Positions 20,745-32,184 of a DNA stretch of 64,000 bases are shown here, one piece after another; the stretch's first letter is position 1, and every line of letters starts with the position of its first letter. The stretch is from Phallus indusiatus (Eukaryota; Basidiomycota; Agaricomycetes; Phallales; Phallaceae). The notes under the pieces are model-generated. The model had not been told where the DNA came from and ran no database searches. It saw only the letters and a program-made list of their open reading frames with translations. The stretch spans positions 744,001 to 808,000 of the forward strand of contig JAQFWX010000009.1 of NCBI GenBank assembly GCA_027605045.1. The letters are read 5' to 3'. The position numbers were made by a program, and so were the translations under genes.

Positions 20745-22254
20745 ACTGCGGTGAGAATGAAAAGATATGGGTTGAAAAGACGAGTAAGAAGCGTCTGGAA
20801 TAATTGCAAGTGTGAAGCGAGGGAAAGGGGAAGGGGGTCTTTTATGTGTTTTACAGATTGGGAGAGGAGGAAGCGTCACCCACGGGGAGGCCTGAGCGTG
20901 CGTATTGAAAATGCAGGGTTAATGCACTAGTTTAGGTCTAGAAAGGAGTTAATTTGCCTCGTTTTAGTCACGTACATCCAGGACGGGGGAGGAGTGGCAA
21001 CCAAACGATCTTCAATGTTCATGTCCAAAATGACGAAGAACGTTGCCCGAAGTCTCGGAAGCTGAAGCTTTAGTTGAGGCTTTTGTTCTAAAGAAGGGCG
21101 AAAACCCTTGAATTAACTTTACGAAATTGAAGAACTCCGCTGGGGCGTATACTTCTATTGGACCACTCACGCGAAGAAAGACATTCAAGACGATTCGAAT
21201 GCTTTCCAGTCCGGCCTCAAGTGTCCTTCAAGTTCACCGCAAGGGTCAGCTGGCACTTCAAACACTCAACTAGTCCATATAAAATCGTTGATATCAAAAA
21301 TTCAACACGTTCCAAAGGGGACAAAATCTTGTCTGCCTTGATAAGGAAAGCGCCTGTGTAGGTGGACATGCTGTGCTGCCACTGGCCAGCCGTATGACCA
21401 TCATTGACCAGCCATGGACACGAACAAAATGCGCGTAATATGTACATATCAAATGCAGGGATGAGCACCGTCGGCCGCAACTTCGAATGCATATGCATAT
21501 TGCCACATTGCGTGATTGAGTAGGTACGCGTCATATTGTTTCTAGACTGTACACATACACGTTTTCGATGCATTTTGGGTCTAATGGACAGATTCGAATT
21601 AAATTCATGTTACGCTGGGCTTCAAAATTCTAAATGATGATAAGTTATTGTTGCAATTTTGATTACCAAAAAAGAGGAAACTAAATGAGATGGAATAGAT
21701 TAGACGATTTAGTTGACGCGACACCTTTTTATACAATCCCGTGGCCAGAAAATTATAAGGGTGAATGGACCTATAAAGGTAACAGGACGCGCGCACCTTC
21801 GAAAGCGACATAGCTTCCTTAAATATTGTGCTATGAACAAAATTATCCTCCAAGAATGATACCAGAACATAACATTTCATTGCCTTTCTTCGTGCCCTTC
21901 AGACCGAGACTTTTCGAGCCACATTATCACATAGGTCAATCTCGCTTTTGTTTTCCCTGAATTGGTCCTGAGCATTAGACCAAGAGTGTGGGCTATCCTA
22001 ATTCGAGATTTCAGATTCATCAGGAGCCTGATTTTAGTGATACAAGCTGCTTGATTTGTCAAGCATGTCCAGTTGAGCAAGGGGTTAAGTGGTAAAAAAA
22101 GAGTGCGAGCGCTAAAGCGCTAATCGCTATTAACCTGGGGTTTCACTAACATATTAAAAGTTATACGAATGATAAATATTCCATAGGTGTCGAATATATT
22201 AAATACAGATTACGACAGTACATGGTCGTCCTAGCAATTTCACATCTTATCAAA
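20745..22254. other. Intergenic region, no gene seen
   Basis: About 1.5 kb, AT-rich, between the two zinc-finger genes. Open frames of 60-118 codons occur on both strands but lack motifs or splice-consistent neighbours. The GC-rich word AGCGCTAAAGCGCTAATCGC near 22108-22127 is a small imperfect dyad. No RNA gene is seen. Confidence 0.45.
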
Positions 22255-25200
22255 CTACTCTTTTTTATTTCTTTTTCTGTTTTCCTGGCGGTGCTCGTAT
22301 ATGTCCTGGTGGGCTTCCTTCTCATGCTCTTCGCGTATTCCATCCGTCCGCCACACTTCTTTGTGGAAGTCGCAGTGGTTGCACGTAACTACTATTGGTT
22401 TCAATTGACCGAGAAGCGCTTTTTCAATTTCAAGACGACCATCTTCAATAAGTTTCTTTTCTTCTTCGGCATGTGTAGCGAGGTGGCGATAGCGGTTTCG
22501 AGTATCTTTACTTTTCGAGGCTCGATTGCAAACCATTCCCGTGATGGGGCACCGGTACATACAAACGGAATGAGCCATGGAGGCTTCAGGAAACGCAAAA
22601 AACGTGTCTACTATGTCGTCGTCGTTCCCAGGTGGAACCTCAACGACAGATGCCGCCGTTGCATCAGAATGACCAGTCGCCTGAGAATTGACTTCAATCA
22701 GGGGCAAAGACACCCGCGGTTGAATGGATGTCGATAGTCGTCCGGTTTCCCAACTTTCACTATGTCTTCGTTTGTGTTTGCTCTTTGAGTGGTGGGCTGA
22801 GGTCGGCGGCAAGATCATGTCCGTGGAATTATTGACATAATGTGCAGTTGCATAATTGGAGGGGGTGTTAATTTGTTGGATATCGTCCCGTCGCAAGCTT
22901 TCCTGCATGAATTGACTTCCACTGTTTGATACAGGAGGCCCATAGCTGGTGGGATTCGTGGCTACAAGATCGGAAGTTAGTATAAGCATGCACATACTTC
23001 TCGTATCAGTTCAAAGTTCTTCACTCACACTGCATATGATTGTTCGAGTAATGACCTTGCATATTGAACTAGGGACATGATAAAGTAAGTTTTTTTTATT
23101 TTGTAAAAATTGAATCAGACGAACAACTTGATTATTTGAAGCAGTCAAATTAGGGTTTGGGGTTGCAGGTACCTGCCCCTGTTGTACTGGGTAGTTGGAA
23201 TTGAAGCCGGGAACGAAACTAAACGATCCTTGGTGTCGAAAGCCGCCAAAGTCCAAAGTCTGACACATTTATTCAGCACCCACGTAAGAAAATAAGCGGG
23301 GAATAGTATAACATACCGGATTAAATGTATTCATCGCGTTCATGCCGCCTGCCATCCTTTGAACTGAATGCTGCTCAGAGGCGGACACGGCACCAAACGA
23401 CGGAACGACTCCCAACACAGGTCCATTATAAACATGCTATGAACATAATTCAATTTCTATACCGATCAGAACAATTCAGGGTATTAACATACTGAACCAT
23501 TTCCATATCCCATGTACGAAGGCTGCATTGGCATCTGACTGTTATGCATCCCTGCCTGAGCAGCGGCTCTGTGATTCTGCTAAAAATATATCGAAAAATG
23601 TATTGAAAACGTAGCTAAAATTACACTACGAAAAATATCATACCATTTGATGTGCCGGGAGCGGTTGGGATTGGGAAGCTGGCCATACAGAATTCACCAT
23701 ATCAGTGGTACCGGAAGCTCCGCTTGCAGACGGAAGGCTAGCAGATGAAATATTGGCTTTCTGTGACAGTGTGTTAGAAGAGAGAATATAACGGCTGCGT
23801 TATCACATACAATCCTTCTTTGGGTTTCTGTTAGACGAGTATTTATCTGATAAACGAGATAGTCAGAATCCGCCAAAATAAATGCCAAAAAACCGCGGTC
23901 ACATACATATGCAAGTAATTCCCCCTCTGAGGATAGGTAAATACGCAGGAAGGCTTTGACGATTTTAGACCGAGAGCGTGGAGACATATCAAGGCCCTTG
24001 TATCGTGCGTTCGGATCTCCGAATTGGGGCGTGGTGTCTCGGTTCAGGCTCCCTGAGACTTCGGTCCTAGTAGCCTCCAAACTCACTCTTGCTTGATCAT
24101 TACCGGATGCGTATCGCGACGCGTAATCCCCAGGCTCAGCTGGGGCATTGGAAGCAAAGTCTCCGAAGCCATTCATTGAAGCAGGCGAGCTAGCAAAACC
24201 TTGCCCCTGGAGACCATTCGAAAAATTGATGTTGAAACGCTGTGGATTACCTTGAAGGTCAACGCGCATATCTTTGAAACTGCGGTCTTGTACACCGGCG
24301 AAATCACGTTCTCCGGGTTTACTCGTCGACACGGCTGCAGCGTCATCGAGATTGCCACTGGACGAGTAAGAACTGAGTGCCATGTTTATATCGTTACAAT
24401 TAGTATATGCTGCATCGGCTTGGGTATTGTTGATGCATCCAGAGACACCTTCGCCACTCTGACCATTCGTCGATTTGGTTAATATGTCTTTCAAATCGTC
24501 GGAGAGAACTTTCGACTGCGTTCTGTTCGTAATGGCTCCAACACAATCGCCACCAGATGAATTGGAATTATTTCCATCAACATCGTTCATGAAACTGACA
24601 TTCGAGGCTTGATCAAACGTTTTTTCCGGTCCTCCTTCAACGACGGCCTCGTTAGACAGTGTGTTCGAAGAGGGATTTCCATTGGTCGCTTTGGAAACAG
24701 CTAAAAGAGCGGCAGCCTGTTTTGCAGCACGGTATGACTATTAGGATAGTCAATCAAAGATGGCTAAGAAAAAATACGCAAAATACGAACTTGAACGTCC
24801 TGCCCGGCCGCAAACGCATCCCATTTCTCATCGAATTCTACAACGGATTGTTTGGGTTTTTCTATGGGTTTATCTGCTTGAGAAGGCGCTGCAGTGATTG
24901 AAGTGTCGTGTTGGGAAGCCTGTGGTGCTCCTTTCGCAATATTTTCTCCAGATTCACGTTCACGATTGCCATGAAGATGCTCTTTCAAGCGAGTAAGATT
25001 ATTTGTCTGTCCTTCCGTATCATCAGTATGATCATCCCTAGACGGAAATGTCACTGCGGAATTGGCGTAGTGCTGAGAGGTTGCAGCTGCATTATGCTAT
25101 TACAAAACGCGACAATAGGTAAAAAGTATTGGCGTCGCATAAACAAACGACATACCTCTTCCTGCGTTTCTTCTTCAGCCCCAAATATATCGTCGAATAT

Positions 25201-25374
25201 TTCGCTCCCTAATGCATCGATATCACTTTCGTCATCTGCATCATCAGACGCGTTTAGAGGTGAAGTAGTCTGAGCACGTGGTTAGTAATTGGACGCGTTG
25301 ATGGGCTTATGATTCAAAGGCAAAACAAGACTTACGCGTTTGTAATCAAAATCTAAGTCTGAATGGGAAGACAT
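22255..25374 (-). CDS. Putative zinc-finger protein B (paired with protein A)
   Basis: Ten exons joined by hand give about 850 residues. Exon 1 (25336-25374) encodes MSSHSDLDFDYKR. Further exons lie at about 25156-25269, 24791-25096, 23811-24716, 23644-23760, 23493-23579, 23317-23436, 23128-23259, a tiny one near 23031-23055, and 22255-22961; the tiny exon is the least certain. Exon 2 is acidic (DDADDESDIDALGSEIFDD) and could be an activation-type segment. The middle is Ser/Asn/Gln-rich. The C-terminus has a basic stretch (HHSKSKHKRRHSE) and two finger-like motifs: CPITGMVC followed by RYRHLATH, and CNHCDFHKEVWRTDGIREEH then EKEAH, separated by a charged helical linker. The second motif shares C-x2-C, VWRxD and EH-x4-H with protein A. 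A transcription regulator is likely, but no named family is assigned. Confidence 0.65.
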
Positions 25375-26012
25375 GGTGGGCGTAATCGCGGTTTAGAATT
25401 GATAGAAGCGGTGCGTGTACGAATAGAGGCTTGGTGGACGATGAACAACGAGTGGTTGGCTGACGGGTTATAAGCACCGCCGTCCCGTGAAGAAGGACAT
25501 GGACCATTTTCACAAGTCCAGGTATCACTGACCGACCATTTACATAACGTGAAAACCATGAGTCCAGGTGCAGTTTGGATAAGGAAGGCGGACAATCAAC
25601 GGAAGATTCCGAGAGCGTCCGAAATATCGATAGCCGAGAGGTTTACGTGCACTATCGGACTAAAAGACACGCCTATACATATGTTCATATACCGCACTAC
25701 ATAAAGTTAAATAGTAAGTTAGAAAATATTGCCAAGGGGAAATAGGCACACCTTTGCCACCGTGTTGTCATTCAAAGATCAATAAGCAAAAAGGGTAATG
25801 CGTCAATTGATACCATATTATGGAACCAAAAAGTTGAAAGTCGAGTTGTACAGCACATATCACCTTCGATACACATGCTGGAAGCTTAGAACTCAACGTC
25901 GAAAGAGTTAGTTAGTGAACATAACACACTTAAAGTAGAGTAGAAAATTTCAATGACATAGGCAATAAAAAATGATATACATATCATCATTTCAGGCTAG
26001 AGAAGCGAATGA
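25375..26012. other. Intergenic region, no gene seen
   Basis: Promoter side of zinc-finger gene B and 3' side of the first P450 gene. Short frames at 25346-25595 on the minus strand lie directly upstream of the gene B ATG and have no motifs. Nothing else is recognised. Confidence 0.45.
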
Positions 26013-28184
26013 TTAAATCTTTCTTAGCTTCATTTTCACCGGTAATTTTCCCGTCGCGAGAAGAACCTGGTCCAAAAGATCACGCTCCCATTGCGCCGAA
26101 TTATATCCATCCTCAAACCAGAAGTCGAAATGGTAGACCAGCATAGCAGTGATGTACCTCAATTCCGAGAGAGCAAGTGATTTGCCGATACAATTTGCTG
26201 GTCCCATGGAGAAAGGGATATACGCCAAACGATTCAATACTATATCTTCACGTTTGGTGTACCATCGCTCCGGCCAGAATTCGTCCGTTTTCGGGTAGAA
26301 GTAGCTGGAGTTACGATGCATGGCGTATGGGGGCACGAACACCGCTGTTCCTTCCTGAATAAACCTGTGGTTAATTGCTAATTAGTAACGAAGACAATTC
26401 CTATCCATGACCTAATCATGACATACATATCCCCGACTAACTTTCCCCCGCTGTCTTTAGCCGGTGCTCTTTGTAGACCAGTCGAAAGTGGTGGTTGTAA
26501 ACGCAAGATTTCATTGCTGACATTATTCATCATCAGTCTCTCAAATTGTCAATAGAATTCATATTAAAGATTACGAACATGATTGCATTCAATAGTTGTA
26601 AATCGGCCAGTAAATCCAGCCGTATAGGGATGTGTTCCGACGGCGGGAAAGTCTCGTCAAGCTCCTCTCGTAGACGTCGAAAGTAATCAGGGTATCGAAG
26701 CAAGTGGTACATGATCCCGGCAAGCGCCGTCGAAGTCGTATCTGATCCTGCGACGATAGCAAGACCTACATTTGATACGACGACCTGTGTCGGTGGCTTA
26801 TCATCGTCAAGGTTCATACTAGCAGCCTTAGATGTCAAGTTAGCTATGGGATAATAGAGCAAGTTGATCAAAATACCAAGTAATAGAATAAGTCCCTTTT
26901 CGCGGCCACCTTTGCAACCCGTTGTTGCGCTTGCTTTATCGCAAATTTAGCGAATATTCCCAAGTTCTTGTTCCAAAAAGGAATGGAGCGGAAAAATGTA
27001 GTGGCCCAAGGGATCATCTGCGTAATTGATGGTAGTCTATTTTAATCTAAATCAGCCATTAAAGTCGAACAATGTCAACGAGACTGACTCGTTTGAGGCT
27101 TTTAAGCTATATATAATCCCTTCTTTGTCCCCATTGCGCATCAACCCAAAGCTCTCTCCGAAACTAAAAAGCGATATGTAGTTCATGTAATGAAAAAAAC
27201 TGAGGCACTAACGCTATATCGCCCATAAAGTCGAAACTAATAACAATTAAGATGAGTATTATACCGGTCAGCAGAGAGTAGATTAAGACAGACCTCCAGC
27301 GGTTGATAAAATCTGTGATGTCTGCATGTCCGAATTCATGCTGTGAGTTGTGGCAAACGTCTTTCAAATGTTCAATCAATTCGGTGCCATTGGCATAAAG
27401 CGACTCTTCGTAATCTTTCAGGGGTCCGGGTCCAAATGCCCTGTTCCACTGTTTGCGAAGGCGTGCGTGAATATCGGTGTCGCGGACGCGGATCAGATTA
27501 TGAACGACTTGATATGACTTGTGTGAAATGTACGTTTTCCCGTCCCAAACTGATAACACTCTCAAACCTAACAACGTAAACTTAACAATATAAAGAAACG
27601 TACCCGGTCCTCTAGGCATGCCCGGTTGACCCAAAATGTCAGGTAAAAGTTTGGGGTCTATTATAGACAAAGCGTTCGGTCCTATAAAGCTGTTTAACGA
27701 GAAAATGTGATCCACAACCAATAACCTTACCAACTCGTATGACAGGACCATATTTTTTATGAAGCTTGTCAAAATATACATGTACATATCCTTCATGCCC
27801 GAGCCGAGCCAACCAGATACTCGATATCTTGCATATGATTGGTCCCGGGAATCTCGCCAGAGGATGAAACGGCGAGACGCGATAGAGTACGATTGAGCTC
27901 AACACAAAGCACACGAAGAAGGTCAGGTGCAGTGGTATGTTCACTAAAGGCGATGGAAGCATCACAAATGCTGTGGTGCCAGGTGCAATTGCGAAGATAG
28001 CAAGACGAACAAGACAGCTCGTTATATCTTGAGGTTCATATTTTCGAAACCATGCGTGCGCAAACTGGATTTTTTCCATTAATGCCAAGATCATAATCAT
28101 AATTCTGAAACTTACTAAGGCACTTGCGAGATCTACGAGCAAGGCCACCCGAGAAGTAGAGACTTGCCAGAGGTACGACGACAT
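26013..28184 (-). CDS. Cytochrome P450 monooxygenase 1
   Basis: A membrane-bound microsomal P450, a haem-thiolate monooxygenase needing a P450 reductase; the substrate is unknown. About ten exons begin MSSYLWQVSTSRVALLVDLA at 28184. Hydrophobic N-terminal segments (FFVCFVLSSIVLYRV) are followed by the proline hinge (PLARFPGPIICK), YGPVIRVGPNALSI across a splice junction, and a conserved LRKQWNRAFGPGPLKDYEE helix-C region. The I-helix oxygen-binding motif is AGSDTTST, the K-helix ExxR is NEILRLQPP, the PERF-type motif is DEFWPERW, and the haem loop is FSMGPANCIGKSLAL with the cysteine ligand. The protein ends KLRKI. Phases fit at each junction I checked (for example exon 2 27731-28064, exon 3 27604-27681). 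I found no stop or frameshift. It is one of two tandem copies, and I do not assign a CYP family number. Confidence 0.85.
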
Positions 28185-28828
28185 TGAGTGAAAGAAAGAT
28201 GCGTAACTGACGTCCTAGTCTCACCCAGGAGTAATATCGCTGATTAGACCGTAGAAGACCGTAGTTTGGAGTAGAAGATACGTATGCCCGTACACCTCCG
28301 TGCACCCATTCGCCTCGGATATTCGGAAAGAGGTATCGATATTGACCATTGAATCGCATTTCTGATCTTCAAACGAATTCGGAATCCAGGCAGCAATGTT
28401 GGCAAAATGACGCAAAGCTTTTCAAAAACCGGAATTGTAAGCGGTTGTAAGCCCGTGGCCGGAACCGAGAGTCTTGAAGCTTGAAGGCAGGAAGGAAATT
28501 AAGACGTGTTGAATCCTGAATAAACATCTCGGAAGAGGAAATTCCAATTAGTTGTTGAATTTCGTAGTTCCATCGACGTCCTAGTTTAATGATTCGGGTT
28601 TACTTCGAGTTGTCATAGTTGGTGTAGAGAACACGGCAGAGGCAGTGAGCGCTACGCATTTGGGGTTTAGTTACCCATTGGTCATCAAAACTTAAATCGT
28701 GAACGACATAGCATGCACTTTGACAACATAGCGACTGTATTCGAATTCATTGACGAACAAATTCAAAATTGAGTAAATACAATTACATGAAATAATAGAC
28801 ATCCTATAAATAACTTGAAACGGAACAA
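28185..28828. other. Intergenic region between the two P450 genes
   Basis: About 640 bases containing the promoter of P450 1 and the 3' end of P450 2. The first 100 bases resemble the upstream region of P450 2. No other gene is seen. Confidence 0.5.
28244..28272 (-). promoter_or_regulatory. Conserved block upstream of P450 1
   Basis: On the minus strand ACTCCAAACTACGGTCTTCT runs into ACGGTCTAA, about 60 bases before the ATG. A closely related block lies at the same distance before the second P450. The word CTACGGTCT is present twice in an imperfect tandem here. It may be a core promoter or 5' untranslated element kept since duplication. Confidence 0.45.
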
Positions 28829-31047
28829 TCAAATATTTCTTAGCTTCATTTGTACCGGTAGCTGCCCCGTCGTGAGAAGGACCTGGTCCAAAAGATCTCG
28901 CTCCCATTGCGCCGGATTATACCCGTCTTCAAACCAGAAGTCGAAATTGTAGACCAGCATAGCAGTGATGTACCTCAATTCCGAGAGAGCAAGTGATTTG
29001 CCAATACAATTTGCTGGTCCCATGGAGAAAGGGATATACGCCAAACGATTCAATACTATATCTTCACGTTTGGTGTACCATCTCTCAGGCCAAAATTCGT
29101 CTGGTTTCGGGTAAAAGTAGCGAGGATCGTGATGCAAGGGATATGGTGGTACGAATATTGCAGTTCCTTCTTGAATGAACCTGTAATTAAATGCTGGGTT
29201 TAGTAGCTGAACGAATCATAATTTCGTTTAATCATGCCATACACGTCTCCCATCATCTTTCCCCCGCTGTTCTTAGCCGGAGCTCTTTGTAAACTTGTCA
29301 AAACTGGTGGATGTAAACGCAAAACTTCATTTCTGGGCACCATTCGTCAATATCCAAAATACGAACCAATAATAAAAAACTACGAACATAATTGCATTCA
29401 ATAATTGTAGATCAGCGAGTAAATCCAGTTGTATAGAAGCGTACTCCGACGGTGGAAAAGTTTTGTCTAACTCTTCTCGCAAACGTCGGAAGTAATCAGG
29501 ATACCGGATTAGATTATACATGATCCCAGCAAGTACTGTCGATGTTGTATCAGAACCGGCGACGATAACAAGACCCACGTTCGAGACGACAACCTGTGTC
29601 GGTGGTTTGTCGTCATCGAGGTTCATACTGGCAGCCTTGCATTATCTCAAATTAGCTTCTGATACAGAAAGAAAAGTATGTTAAAATACCAAGTGATAGA
29701 ATAAATCTCTTTTTGCGGCCACCTTCGCAACTCGTTGTTGCGCTTGTCTAACCGCAAATTTGGCAAACGCATCCAGATTTTTGCTCCAGAAAGGAATGGA
29801 CCGAACAAACGTATTGGCCCAAGGAATCATTTGCGTAACTGCAAACGATCTGTTTCGATTTATAATCAATAATTGTAGTCGAGAAGCGAAAAATGTCCAA
29901 CGAAACTGACTCGTGTGAAGCTTTCAAACCATGTATAAGCCCTTCTTTGTCGCCATTTTGCATTAAACCAAAGCTTTCTCCAAAACTACGATATTATAAA
30001 GAACCTAGTATAGTAAAAAAAGTCGAGGCACTCACGCTATATCGCCCATAAAGTCAAAACTACCAGAAGTGGGCAAAAGAAAAACCATATAAATATTCGC
30101 CCAGGTAGCAAGAAATAGATCAAAACAGACCTCCAGCAATTGATAAAATGTGCGAGATCCGTATGCCCAAATTCATGCATCGAGTTGAGACAAAGGTCTT
30201 TCAAATGTTCCACTAATTCAGTACCCCGAGCAATGAGAGAGTCTTCGTAATCTTTCAAGGGTCCGGGCCCGAATGCCCTGTTCCACTGTTTACGAAGGCG
30301 TGCATGAATATCAGTGTCACGAACACGTATCAGACTAGGGGTTTGGGACGATTTTTTTGTAAGGTACACTTTTCCTTCCCAAACTGATGACATGAATTAG
30401 TTAGTAAAACTAAGAAAGAATAAAAAAACCATTGCAAATGGTTCGTACCCGGTCCTCTAGGCATGCCCGGTTGACCCAAAATATCTGGAAAAAGTTTCGG
30501 TTCGATTACGGACAAGACGTTAGGTCCTATGAAGAAGTTCACCGAAAAAGAAATTATGGATTTTACAAAAATAAAATCTCACCAACTCGAATGACAGGAC
30601 CGTATTTCTTATGAAGCTTATCGAAATAAATATGTATATCTCCTTTGTACGAAGACCGAGCCAACCAGATGTTCGATATCTTGCATATGACCGGTCCCGG
30701 ATACTTCGCCAAAGGATGAAACGGCGAAACACGATACAGCACGATCGAGCTCAACACAAAACACACGAAAAACATCAGATGCAAGGGTATGTTCACCAAA
30801 GGCGATGGAAGAATCGTGAACACCGTAACGCCAGGTGGAATCGCAAAAACAGCGAGACGAACAAGACAGCTCGTTACATCTTCCGGTTCGTATGTTCGAA
30901 ACCAGGCATGCGCAATCTTTGAATTTCGTGATGAACGCGATTAAAAGTTTTATATAGAGAATTTTGAAAACTTACTATGGCACTTGCGAGATCTACAAGC
31001 AAGGCTGTTCTCGGAGGTGTAGAAAGTTGCCAGAAGTACGATGTCAT
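28829..31047 (-). CDS. Cytochrome P450 monooxygenase 2
   Basis: Tandem paralogue of the gene at 26013-28184, with the same exon layout. The start MTSYFWQLSTPPRTALLVDL at 31047 aligns with the start of P450 1; an in-frame ATG seven codons upstream (31068) is possible. Visible parts: membrane anchor and hinge (PLAKYPGPVICK), YGPVIRVG, LRKQWNRAFGPGPLKDYED, FDFMGDIA, I-helix AGSDTTST, K-helix NEVLRLHPP, DEFWPERW and haem loop FSMGPANCIGKSLAL, ending KLRNI. No stop or frameshift was found. The C-terminal exon is almost the same as in P450 1, while the N-terminal parts differ more. That could reflect gene conversion or stronger constraint around the haem. The substrate is unknown. Confidence 0.85.
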
Positions 31048-32184
31048 GGACGTTGAGTACAAGGACAAAGCGTCGTGGCCATAACATTATTTAAAATCGG
31101 TTTTAGACCGTAGAAACCCGTACAGTTTGGAGCACACGGCTTTGGACCCTCGGAATACTGATAATTAATCCGAGCAACAAGCCCGTGCCTAGTAGTAGGT
31201 CTTGCTACCCGCCTCGGATCTCCGTAAGTTTTCAATCTTGATTCATGACCACCAAACTTTCACCCTAAATCTGGGCAGTTTTCGAGGCAGGTTCTGTTCT
31301 ACTTAAGCTATTTTGACCAGCGGTTTAAGACTTCGGTGGTTTTAAATTGTGTATCTCGCGGGTTGGCATTTACATTTACGAAGGAAGAGCTGAATACCGA
31401 CTGTAGTGTATGACGAAAAGAGATCAAGGTGTTGCATTGAAGCAAAACGCAAAATTGGAAGCGGGGTGAAGAGAGAAGAGAAAGGCTTTCCGATCACGTC
31501 ACGCATACTAGTACGCGCTCAGCGTAGTGTTCTAAGTCGTCGGCCTTTCAAGGTCAAACTCAAATGAATACAAAATTGAGTCTATGTATTCGTAAAAAAA
31601 AAGGAATGACTACCCTAAGATGAAAAGGAATCAACCTTCCAAGAAGAACGAAAAGAAAAAACAAAACGCGACAATTTTGTCACCATTCTGAATCCAATTA
31701 TAAAACTCCAAAGAATGATTAGCAGGAAGCTAAGAGAGGAAAGGGAAACTTGAAAAAAAGAAAAAAAGATACATCAGGATGTCGAGTGAAAAATGAAACA
31801 GTTACTAGTTGTAGATAAGAAGTCTGCAATAGGGGTCGAAGACTGCTGGGTGATATTTCAGCGAATAGGAAAAGATTAGTAACGAAAAATGAGATTCAAG
31901 AATAATACAAGCTAGGAAATATAAAATCCAGAGAAAAAAATGATATAAGTAGTTTCTACATGCTTCCAAACGAAAGGTTGGGTAATAAAAGTGGGTAAGA
32001 GGTTGTTGGGGGGCATACGAATGCCAGGATGGGAGGATTGTGGGTTTAGGGTGAAATGAATGCTGGATATAAAGGGTATCCAATGTTGGATATAAGATGG
32101 ACATGAATGTCTAATGACTTCATATGGTATCACTACGAGAGGAAATATGGGCGTCAGCCGTATGATCATACCAGATGCCAACAA
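31048..32184. other. Intergenic region, no gene seen
   Basis: Promoter side of P450 2, then AT-rich DNA up to the 3' end of the Erf4-domain gene. Short frames at 31805-32184 on the minus strand directly follow the tiny last exon of that gene and could be part of an alternative 3' exon, but they show no motif. A-rich runs occur near 31590-31790. Confidence 0.45.
31103..31133 (-). promoter_or_regulatory. Conserved block upstream of P450 2
   Basis: On the minus strand GCTCCAAACTGTACGGGTTT runs into CTACGGTCTAAAA, about 58 bases before the ATG at 31047. It shares TCCAAACT and TCTACGGTCTAA with the block upstream of P450 1 at nearly the same distance. Confidence 0.45.
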
